From a bacterium (lineage in GTDB: Bacteria; Chloroflexota; Dormibacteria; Aeolococcales; Bog-877), in the NCBI GenBank assembly GCA_021844355.1, contig JAKBTP010000028.1, positions 1 through 5,310 of the forward strand: 5,310 nucleotides of DNA, written 5' to 3'. Each line of letters begins with the position of its first letter. Position 1 is the first letter of the stretch. The position numbers were made by a program, and so were the translations under genes. Shown here in pieces: positions 1 through 4,888 of this stretch. Under the pieces are notes generated by a model. The model was given only the letters and a program-made list of their open reading frames with translations. It was not told where the DNA came from and did no database searches.

Positions 1-363
1 GATCGTGGCCGGTGCCGTCTTGGCCAGGAAGACGTCGACCAGCAGGTAGTAGCTCCACCAGAAGGCACCGTACGCGGTGAACGCGGTGGCACCGAACGTG
101 TTGCCCCTCTTGAACTCCCACATGCCGGCCAGGATCTGACCCAGGCCGCCGAAGGCGGCGGCCATCGGCAGGACGGCCATGGTTGCCCCGGACGCGATGA
201 TGCCGGCGTTGATGAAGCTCAGCATCATCGTGGTCATGCCGAAGGCGATCAGCCCCAAGGGCGCTGGGTCGGCGATCAATGACGCTGCCGCCGGCGGCCC
301 CGCCGGCAGTACGCCAGCCGGGGCTTGGGCTGGCGGGGTTGAGGCAGGATAGTTAGTAGACAT
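1..363 (-). CDS. satP: SatP/YaaH-family acetate transporter, N-terminal part (cut by window edge)
   Basis: Inner-membrane transporter of the GPR1/FUN34/YaaH (SatP) family, whose members move acetate and sometimes succinate, usually with protons. My minus-strand translation gives 121 residues with no stop before the window edge; family members are roughly 190-220 residues, so a bit over half is present. Seen: a Pro/Ala-rich N-terminal tail (residues 7-28), then the family signature as ADPAPLGL (31-38; the classical form is NPAPLGL, so Asn is Asp here), a first membrane helix FGMTTMMLSFINAG (41-54), a second hydrophobic stretch around 58-80, the conserved MWEFKRGNTFGATAF (81-95), and YGAFWWSYYLL (98-108). 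The ATG at 361-363 was chosen because no in-frame start lies just upstream; its Shine-Dalgarno spacing is long. It lies 63 nt downstream of acs on the same strand with no visible terminator between, so co-transcription is likely. Family assignment is firm; the substrate is inferred from family and neighbour. Confidence 0.93.
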   Translation of the reverse strand, partial: MSTNYPASTPPAQAPAGVLPAGPPAAASLIADPAPLGLIAFGMTTMMLSFINAGIIASGATMAVLPMAAAFGGLGQILAGMWEFKRGNTFGATAFTAYGAFWWSYYLLVDVFLAKTAPATI

Positions 364-378
364 GATTTGACTTGCAGG

Positions 379-383
379 CCTCC
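379..383 (-). promoter_or_regulatory. Candidate ribosome binding site for satP, unusually far from the start
   Basis: GGAGG on the minus strand, 15 nt before the satP ATG. This is longer than the usual 5-10 nt, and no better purine run is closer. The 63-nt acs-satP gap (364-426) otherwise holds no terminator-like hairpin with a T-run that I can see, which fits an acs-satP transcript in which satP may be translated less efficiently. Confidence 0.45.
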
Positions 384-426
384 ATGAAATGTGGACGGAT
401 TCCGGCTGTCAGGGCAATTCGAAGTG

Positions 427-2391
427 CTATTGCTCCTTGCCCTCCTCTGTGACCGCTCTGGAGCGCAGTTCCTCGACCACCGTGGGATCGGCGAGGGTGG
501 TGGTGTCGCCCAGGGCCCGGTGCTCGGCCACGTCCCGCAGCAGTCGGCGCATGATCTTGCCGGACCGGGTCTTGGGTAGTTCGGGGGTGAAGACGATGTT
601 GGCGGGGGCGGCGATCTTGCCGATCTTCTTGGAGACGTGGTCGCGCAACACGCCGAGGAGCTCCACCGACGGCTGGTGAGTGGCCTTGAGCGTGACGTAG
701 GCGACGATCGCCTGGCCGGTCTGGGGGTCGCTGCGCCCACACACCGCGGCCTCGGCGACGGCCGGGTGGTCGACCAGCGCCGACTCCACCTCGATGGTGG
801 AGATGCGGTGGGCGGAGATGTTCATCACATCGTCGATCCGCCCCATCAGCCAGAAGTCACCGTCCTCGTCCTTGCGGGCCCCGTCACCCACGAAGTAGGT
901 GTCCTTGTAGCGGGACCAGTAGGTCTGCTGGTACCGCTCGGGGTCCTTGTACACCCCCCGGAGCATGGCGGGCCAGGGCTTGCGGATCACGAGGTAGCCT
1001 CCCTGCCCGGGCGGCACCTCCTGCCCCTGCTCGTCGTAGACGGCGGCGTCGATCGTGGGGAAGGGCTTGGTCGCCGAGCCCGGCTTGAGGGTGGTGACCC
1101 CGGGCAGTGGGGAGATCAGGATCATGCCGGTCTCGGTCTGCCACCAGGTGTCCACCACCGGGGTGCGGCCCAAGCCGATGTGCTCCCGATACCAGATCCA
1201 GGCCTCGGGGTTGATCGGCTCGCCCACCGTCCCCAGGAGTCGCAGGCTGGTGAGGTCGTGCTTCTGAGCGTGCTGCGGGCCCCACTTCATGTGGGTCCGG
1301 ATGGTGGTGGGGGCGGTGTAGAGGATGTCGACCTTGTAGCGCTCGATGATCTCCCACCAGCGCTCCTCGTTGGGATGGTTGGGCACCCCCTCGTAGATCA
1401 CCCCCGTCGTCCCGTTGCAGAGGGGGCCGAAGAGGATGTAGCTGTGGCCGGTGACCCAGCCGATGTCGGCGGCGCACCAGTAGACCGAATCGGGCTTGAT
1501 GTCGAAGATGTAGTAGTGGGTGGTGGCCACCCCCACCAGGTAGCCCCCGGTGGTGTGCACGATGCCCTTGGGCTTGGCGGTGGTGCCGCTGGTGTACAGG
1601 AGGTAGAGCAGGTCCTCCGAGTCCATGGGCTCGCAGGGGCAGCTGGCGGGATCGTCGCTGAGCCCTTCCAGCACCTCGTCCACGTAGACGTCGCGCCCCT
1701 CGCGCATGTTCACCGGGGAGCCCATCCGCCGGCTGACCAGGCAGGTGCGGACCGTGGGGGACATATCCAGCGCGGCGTCGGAGTTGGCCTTGAGCGGCAC
1801 CTTGCCACCCTTGCGCCAGCCCTCGTCCTGGGTGATCAGCAGCTCGGCCCCCATGTCGTTGAGCCGGCCCGACAGGGCGTCGGCGGAGAAGCCGCCGAAG
1901 ACCACGGTGAAGGGGGCGCCTATCCGGGTGCAGGCCAGCATGGCCACCGGCAGGTCCATGCACATGCCCATGTAGATCCCCACCGGGGTGCCCTTCTTGA
2001 CCCCCAGCTTCTTCAGCCCGTTGGCGAAGCGCACCACCTCCCGCTGGAGGTCTGAGAAGGTGACGGTGCGGCGCTCGCCGTCCGGCTCCCCCTCCCAGTA
2101 GAAGGCGACCTTGGCCCCGCGCCCGGCCTCCACATGGCGGTCGACGCAGTTGTAGCAGACGTTGAGCTGCCCACCCAGGTACCACTTGGCGTAGGGGGGG
2201 TTCCACTCGTAGAGCTTGTCGAAGGGGCGGAACCAGCTGACCCGGGTCCTCCCCTGCTCCTCCCAGAACTCCTCGAACCCCTTCTGGTAGATGTCGGCCT
2301 TGGCGTTGGCCTGGGCCGCGAACTCCGGGGGCGGCGGGAAGGTCCGTCCCTCCACCTGCAGCGCGTCAATCCGGTTGCCATCAACTGCCAT
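427..2391 (-). CDS. acs: Acetyl-CoA synthetase (AMP-forming acetate-CoA ligase)
   Basis: Cytosolic enzyme that makes acetyl-CoA from acetate, ATP and CoA through an acetyl-AMP intermediate; this is the high-affinity route of acetate assimilation. The 654 residues match the usual Acs length (about 650). Landmarks: the N-terminal ACS region with FEEFWEEQ (39-46) and WF(R)PFDKLYEWNPPYAKWYLGG (53-74); phosphate-binding loop YTSGTTAKPKG (266-276); CAADIGWVTGHSY (306-318); VGEPINPEAW (389-398); DTWWQTETG (414-422), whose second Trp marks the small acetate pocket; YFVGDGA (499-505); hinge region GRIDDVMNISAHR (517-529); and PKTRSGKIMRR (606-616), with Lys612 equivalent to the adenylation lysine that protein acetyltransferases modify in other Acs enzymes. 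The ATG is well supported by AGGAGG 5 nt upstream. Small departures: SGTTAKPKG rather than SGSTGKPKG, and SAHR rather than SGHR. It lies upstream of satP and diverges from a two-component system. A propionyl-CoA synthetase is less likely given the WWQTETG motif and length. Confidence 0.98.
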   Translation of the reverse strand: MAVDGNRIDALQVEGRTFPPPPEFAAQANAKADIYQKGFEEFWEEQGRTRVSWFRPFDKLYEWNPPYAKWYLGGQLNVCYNCVDRHVEAGRGAKVAFYWEGEPDGERRTVTFSDLQREVVRFANGLKKLGVKKGTPVGIYMGMCMDLPVAMLACTRIGAPFTVVFGGFSADALSGRLNDMGAELLITQDEGWRKGGKVPLKANSDAALDMSPTVRTCLVSRRMGSPVNMREGRDVYVDEVLEGLSDDPASCPCEPMDSEDLLYLLYTSGTTAKPKGIVHTTGGYLVGVATTHYYIFDIKPDSVYWCAADIGWVTGHSYILFGPLCNGTTGVIYEGVPNHPNEERWWEIIERYKVDILYTAPTTIRTHMKWGPQHAQKHDLTSLRLLGTVGEPINPEAWIWYREHIGLGRTPVVDTWWQTETGMILISPLPGVTTLKPGSATKPFPTIDAAVYDEQGQEVPPGQGGYLVIRKPWPAMLRGVYKDPERYQQTYWSRYKDTYFVGDGARKDEDGDFWLMGRIDDVMNISAHRISTIEVESALVDHPAVAEAAVCGRSDPQTGQAIVAYVTLKATHQPSVELLGVLRDHVSKKIGKIAAPANIVFTPELPKTRSGKIMRRLLRDVAEHRALGDTTTLADPTVVEELRSRAVTEEGKEQ

Positions 2392-2396
2392 ACCAC

Positions 2397-2402
2397 CCTC
2401 CT
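2397..2402 (-). promoter_or_regulatory. Ribosome binding site of acs
   Basis: A perfect AGGAGG on the minus strand, 5 nt before the acs ATG. It fixes the acs start and predicts strong translation. Confidence 0.85.
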
Positions 2403-2439
2403 GACTTACCTACGCGCCTGGTCCACCTCCCCGCAGACG

Positions 2440-2472
2440 GCACCGAGCCGCGCCGGAACGCGACTCGGGTGC
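2440..2472. repeat. Imperfect inverted repeat in the divergent intergenic region
   Basis: Left arm GCACCGAGCCGCG (2440-2452) and right arm CGCGACTCGGGTGC (2459-2472) pair over 12 bp with one mismatch (C2448/A2463), one bulged base (G2467) and a 6-nt loop, CCGGAA. No T-run follows on either strand, so it does not look like an intrinsic terminator; one is also not expected between divergent genes. It could be an operator or a structure in the acs leader. The function is unknown. Confidence 0.55.
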
Positions 2473-2478
2473 AGGGTA
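2473..2478 (-). promoter_or_regulatory. Candidate -10 element of an activator-dependent acs promoter
   Basis: TACCCT on the minus strand fits the loose actinobacterial TANNNT -10 pattern. With a 17-nt spacer the -35 position would be GCCCCC, which does not resemble TTGACA; that is typical of promoters needing an activator. The three AGCGGT/ACCGCT boxes would then lie just upstream of -35. This is a weak, pattern-only call; TANNNT occurs often by chance. Confidence 0.22.
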
Positions 2479-2501
2479 GCCCCCGAGAGGGGCTCGGGGG
2501 C
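2479..2501. repeat. Perfect 9-bp inverted repeat in the divergent intergenic region
   Basis: GCCCCCGAG (2479-2487), a 5-nt centre AGGGG, then CTCGGGGGC (2493-2501). The arms are exact reverse complements. There is no T-run on either side, so it is not a standard terminator. It sits between the proposed regulator boxes (2514-2565) and the candidate acs -10, so it would overlap the -35/spacer of that promoter and could bind a second regulator. It could also be a chance structure in G+C-rich DNA. Confidence 0.55.
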
Positions 2502-2513
2502 GGAGGTCACGCC

Positions 2514-2565
2514 GAGCGGTCCGAATCCGCGCCCAAGCGGTAGCAGGGTTAAGGAAAGCGGTTGC
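2514..2565 (-). promoter_or_regulatory. Three direct-repeat boxes at 21-bp period, candidate LytTR regulator operator
   Basis: On the plus strand the 10-mers are GAGCGGTCCG (2514-2523), AAGCGGTAGC (2535-2544) and AAGCGGTTGC (2556-2565). All share AGCGGT, and copies 2 and 3 match at 9 of 10 bases. Starts are exactly 21 bp apart, so the boxes lie on one face of the helix. Read on the minus strand, towards acs, the cores are ACCGCTC, ACCGCTT and ACCGCTT. Established for the family: LytTR proteins bind two direct repeats of about 9-10 bp with centres about 21-22 bp apart; from memory the E. coli BtsR/YehT motif is ACC(G/A)CT(C/T)A repeated with a 13-bp spacer, i.e. also a 21-bp period. Inference: this is the binding site of the LytTR regulator encoded at 3784-4536, placed to activate acs-satP. 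The last box overlaps the TTG start proposed for the kinase gene. Confidence 0.6.
2551..2555 (+). promoter_or_regulatory. Candidate ribosome binding site for the kinase TTG start
   Basis: AAGGA, 6 nt before TTG 2562. It competes with GGAG at 2573-2576, which would serve ATG 2586 with 9-nt spacing. AAGGA falls in the gap between the second and third AGCGGT boxes, so protein bound there would cover this initiation region. Confidence 0.45.
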
Positions 2566-3782
2566 GCTGGCCGGAGTCCCAGCGGATGATTCGCGCCATG
2601 CCCTGGCCCGCGCTGGTGGGAATCGAGGCGGTGTTCACCGCTCTGGCGGCTGTCCTGGTGCACCGCCGCCTGCGCCGACGCCCCTTCGCCTTCAACACCG
2701 CGGAGGAGAGGGCGACGCTGAGAACGCTGGCGTTCGCCACCTCCGCGGTCGCCAGCCTGCGCCAGGGCCTGGACCGCAAGACCGCGGTCAAGGTGCTGCG
2801 CTCACTGGTACCCCAGTCCGGGGGGATGGCAGCGGCCATCTACGACGCGCGCCAGCTGCTCGCCTACCAGCCCGCCGCCGGCAGCCGAGCGGACGTGCAC
2901 ACCCGCCATCTCGAGAGGGACTCTGCCGACTTCCTCTCGGCACTGGAGTCCGGGCGGACCCAGATGGTGCGCCTCCACCCCCAGGAGCCCACCGACTGCC
3001 CTCTGCGGGTGGCGGTGGTGGCTCCGATCACCATCGACGACCATCCGGTGGCGGCCCTGGTCACCTACCACGGCGGAGAGCCGAGCCCCGCCCAACTGCG
3101 GGTCACCGCCGACCTGGGAGAGCTGCTGGCCACCCAGCTCAGGCTCCAGCGGGCCGACCAGCAGCAGGCGGCCCTGGTGCGCTCGGAGCTGCGCGCCCTG
3201 CGGGCCCAGATCTCCCCCCACTTCATCTACAACCTGCTCACCACCATCGCCAGCTTCGTGCGCACCGACCCGGAGCGCTCCCGCGAGCTGCTGGTGGAGT
3301 TCGCCGACTTCAGCCGCCGGGCCTTCGCCGGCCCCAGCTCGGAGTTCACGACCCTCGCCGACGAGCTCGTCTACGTGAACCAGTACCTCAACCTGGAGCA
3401 GGCCCGCTTCGGGGAGCGGCTCCAGGTGCGCTACCACATCGAGCCCGAGGTGCTGAGCACGGTGGTGCCGGCCCTTCTGGTCCAGCCCCTGGTGGAGAAC
3501 GCGGTCAAGCACGGGATCGAGCAGCGGCGCGGCCGGGGCACCGTGTCGGTGGAGGCGACCGACCAGGACGACGAGTGCTGGATCTCCGTGCGGGACGATG
3601 GCGAGGGCTTCCCGGGCGGGCTGGAGCTGGCCGACCAGCAGGGGGCGCTGGGGAACATCCACCGCCGCCTCACCCACGTGTTCGGGCCGGGGCACGGGCT
3701 GGAGGTGGTCTCCCGGCCGGGTGAGGGGACGACGGTGACGGTGCGGGTCCCCAAGTACCGCCCTGGGGTCAAGGCCTCCTGA
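2562..3782 (+). CDS. LytS-type sensor histidine kinase with a GAF-like input domain
   Basis: Membrane-anchored sensor kinase that should phosphorylate the LytTR regulator encoded 1 nt downstream. Domains over 406 residues: one hydrophobic helix (about 16-33) followed by an Arg-rich stop-transfer segment (35-40); a GAF-like region (about 55-195) with GGMAAAIYD (87-95) and PLRVAVVAPI...HPVAALVTYH (147-170); a helical linker; the His_kinase (LytS/YehU) phospho-acceptor motif AQISPHFIYNLL with His220 (215-226); the N-box LVQPLVENAVKHGI with Asn313 (306-319); and ATP-binding glycines DDGEGF (345-350) and GALGNIHRRL (361-370). The multi-pass 5TM-LYT sensor of LytS/BtsS is absent. Two starts are possible: TTG at 2562 with AAGGA 6 nt upstream, or ATG at 2586 (Met9) with GGAG 9 nt upstream; the helix is retained either way. 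By context it is likely to respond to acetate, a related carboxylate, or an intracellular signal. The family is certain; the ligand is not known. Confidence 0.93.
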   Translation: MRWPESQRMIRAMPWPALVGIEAVFTALAAVLVHRRLRRRPFAFNTAEERATLRTLAFATSAVASLRQGLDRKTAVKVLRSLVPQSGGMAAAIYDARQLLAYQPAAGSRADVHTRHLERDSADFLSALESGRTQMVRLHPQEPTDCPLRVAVVAPITIDDHPVAALVTYHGGEPSPAQLRVTADLGELLATQLRLQRADQQQAALVRSELRALRAQISPHFIYNLLTTIASFVRTDPERSRELLVEFADFSRRAFAGPSSEFTTLADELVYVNQYLNLEQARFGERLQVRYHIEPEVLSTVVPALLVQPLVENAVKHGIEQRRGRGTVSVEATDQDDECWISVRDDGEGFPGGLELADQQGALGNIHRRLTHVFGPGHGLEVVSRPGEGTTVTVRVPKYRPGVKAS

Positions 3783-3790
3783 GGTGAGCG
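3779..3790 (+). promoter_or_regulatory. Stop/start coupling junction between kinase and regulator genes
   Basis: CTGAGGTGAGCG holds the kinase stop TGA (3780-3782), one spacer base and the regulator GTG (3784-3786). GAGGTGA within it is also a good Shine-Dalgarno for the in-frame ATG at 3796. The identical 12-mer recurs at the next gene junction (4533-4544). Confidence 0.6.
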
Positions 3791-4536
3791 ACACCATGAT
3801 GTCGGCGCTGGTCGTCGACGACGAGGCGCCAGCACGCCAGGATTTGGGCTACCTCTTGAAGCGCTCACCCCGGATCGGGGAGGTGCGGGAGGCGGAGGAC
3901 ACCGCCACCGCCATGGACCTCCTGCGGGCCTCCCCGGCCGACGTGGTCTTCCTGGACATCCAGATGCCCGACCTGGACGGCCTGCAGATGGCCCAGCTGT
4001 TGAAGTCCTTGCACCCCGGGCCCCACGTGGTCTTCGTCACCGCCTTCGAGCAGCACGCGGTGGAGGCGTTCCAGCTGGCCGCCTTCGACTACCTGCTGAA
4101 GCCGGTGCGGGCGGACCGGCTGACCCTCACCCTGGAGCGGCTCGCCGCAGCGCGGAGTGAGCTCGCCCGCGGCCCTGCCCGCCCGGAGGAGTTGGCGCGG
4201 GCCGAATCCCGGCTGGCGGTGGTCCACCGGGGGCAGACCCTCCTCCTGTCGGTGCAGGACATCCGCGTCGGCGAGGTCTCCGGTGACAGGGTGGCGCTGA
4301 TCACCGGCGAGGGCCGCTACCTGGCCCGCCTTCGTCTCCAGGAGCTGGAGGCGAGGCTCAGCCGGCAGGGATTCCTCAGGGTGCACCGCCACTACCTGGT
4401 GAACCTCCGCCATGTGACCGCGGTGGAGACCTTCTTCAACAACACCTTCCTCCTGCGGCTGGACGGGGTCCCGGAGCTGGCGGTCCCGGTCTCCCGCCGC
4501 CACGGCCAGCAGCTGCGCGCCGCCCTGGGGCTCTGA
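3784..4536 (+). CDS. LytTR-family response regulator (receiver + LytTR DNA-binding domain)
   Basis: Transcription factor partner of the kinase just upstream, acting in the cytosol on DNA direct repeats. The 250 residues are normal for the BtsR/YpdB/LytR(LytT) class. The receiver domain (about 7-122) has the acidic pair Asp12-Asp13, phospho-acceptor Asp58 in VVFLDIQMPDLDG (54-66), Thr86 in VFVTAF (83-88) and Lys106 in FDYLLKP (101-107), so it looks fully phosphorylatable. A short linker leads to the LytTR domain (about 143-248), with YLARLRLQELEARL (179-192), the hallmark FLRVHRHYLVNL (197-208) and VPVSRRH (234-240). The start is either GTG 3784, 1 nt after the kinase stop, with AAGG 9 nt upstream, or ATG 3796/3799, which would use GAGGTGA (3781-3787) as Shine-Dalgarno; both keep the receiver intact. 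Likely targets, by inference: the three ACCGCT boxes upstream of acs and perhaps its own operon. Confidence 0.95.
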   Translation: MSDTMMSALVVDDEAPARQDLGYLLKRSPRIGEVREAEDTATAMDLLRASPADVVFLDIQMPDLDGLQMAQLLKSLHPGPHVVFVTAFEQHAVEAFQLAAFDYLLKPVRADRLTLTLERLAAARSELARGPARPEELARAESRLAVVHRGQTLLLSVQDIRVGEVSGDRVALITGEGRYLARLRLQELEARLSRQGFLRVHRHYLVNLRHVTAVETFFNNTFLLRLDGVPELAVPVSRRHGQQLRAALGL

Positions 4537-4544
4537 GGTGAGCG
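4533..4544 (+). promoter_or_regulatory. Stop/start coupling junction between regulator and DUF485 genes
   Basis: A second copy of CTGAGGTGAGCG: the regulator stop TGA (4534-4536), one base, then GTG (4538-4540). Here no nearby downstream ATG could serve instead, so the GTG is the natural start. This also favours GTG for the regulator gene by analogy. Confidence 0.6.
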
Positions 4545-4879
4545 CGGAGGGCCACCCGGCCGCCCCCCGGCAGCCCTCGTCGTCCGGTCTGCGGGAGTTC
4601 TCCGAGCAGACGGAGGTCGGGGGCATCTTTCTCCAGGCCCTGATGCGCCGCCAATTGCGGCTGAGTCTGGGGGTGGCCGGGGTGTTCTTCGCCTTCCTCG
4701 GGGCCCAACCGCTGCTCTCGACCGTGTGGAGGCCGTGGACCAGATGGGAGGTCGCGGGTGTGCCCGTGACCTGGGTGGTTCTCGGAGTCCTCTCCTACCC
4801 GCTCCTGGTGTGGCTGGGGCGCCACTACGTGCGCCGGGCCGAGGAGGTGGACGAGGAGTTCACCGACCTCCTGCGCTGA
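4538..4879 (+). CDS. DUF485 family small membrane protein (YjcH-like), partner of the symporter
   Basis: Small inner-membrane protein of 113 residues, with the size and layout of DUF485 proteins such as E. coli YjcH, which are typically encoded directly before an acetate-type sodium:solute symporter and are often thought to assist it; the molecular role is not established. Seen: a Ser/Pro-rich N-terminus (1-20), a basic segment FLQALMRRQLRL (31-42), a first hydrophobic helix (about 43-62), a short loop WRPWTRWEVAG (64-74), a second helix VPVTWVVLGVLSYPLLVWLG (75-94), and a charged C-terminal tail HYVRRAEEVDEEFTDLLR (96-113) typical of the family. GTG 4538 is the start, 1 nt after the regulator stop, with a weak GGGG (4527-4530) at 7 nt, so translation probably depends on coupling. 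The symporter gene starts 9 nt after its stop. Sequence similarity to DUF485 is judged by eye; context makes it convincing. Confidence 0.82.
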   Translation: MSAEGHPAAPRQPSSSGLREFSEQTEVGGIFLQALMRRQLRLSLGVAGVFFAFLGAQPLLSTVWRPWTRWEVAGVPVTWVVLGVLSYPLLVWLGRHYVRRAEEVDEEFTDLLR

Positions 4880-4881
4880 GG
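4878..4881 (+). promoter_or_regulatory. Ribosome binding site of the symporter gene
   Basis: GAGG overlaps the DUF485 stop codon (TGA 4877-4879) and sits 7 nt before GTG 4889. This decides the symporter start and again indicates coupled translation. Confidence 0.65.
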
Positions 4882-4888
4882 CGCCGGC

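Noticed and set aside
312..335. Perfect 8-bp inverted repeat (CGCCAGCC ... GGCTGGCG) near the satP start
   Set aside because: It falls inside the Pro/Ala-rich N-terminal codons of satP and is most simply explained by repeated Ala/Pro/Gly codons; there is no T-run for a terminator.
637..2055. Long open frame (472 codons) on the plus strand opposite acs
   Set aside because: It is antisense to a certain acs gene, its translation is Gly/Val/His/Leu-rich low-complexity sequence with no family motif, and such frames are common opposite G+C-rich coding sequence.
884..2206. Second long minus-strand frame (440 codons) within acs
   Set aside because: It overlaps acs in another frame and reads as Arg/Gly/His-rich low-complexity protein; acs itself has all its catalytic motifs uninterrupted.
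2479..2501. Inverted repeat considered as an intrinsic terminator
   Set aside because: No T-run on either strand, and it lies between two divergently transcribed genes where no transcript is expected to end.
2581..2586. A fourth AGCGG-like box (AGCGGA)
   Set aside because: It is 24 bp from the third box rather than 21, lacks the final T and has dissimilar flanks, so it breaks the pattern of the other three.
2802..3797. Minus-strand open frame opposite the kinase gene
   Set aside because: It mirrors the kinase coding sequence with no recognisable domain; it is a product of codon bias.
3865..4626. Minus-strand open frame opposite the response regulator
   Set aside because: Repetitive Gln/Gly/Leu/Val composition and no motif; it is antisense to a clear receiver-LytTR gene.
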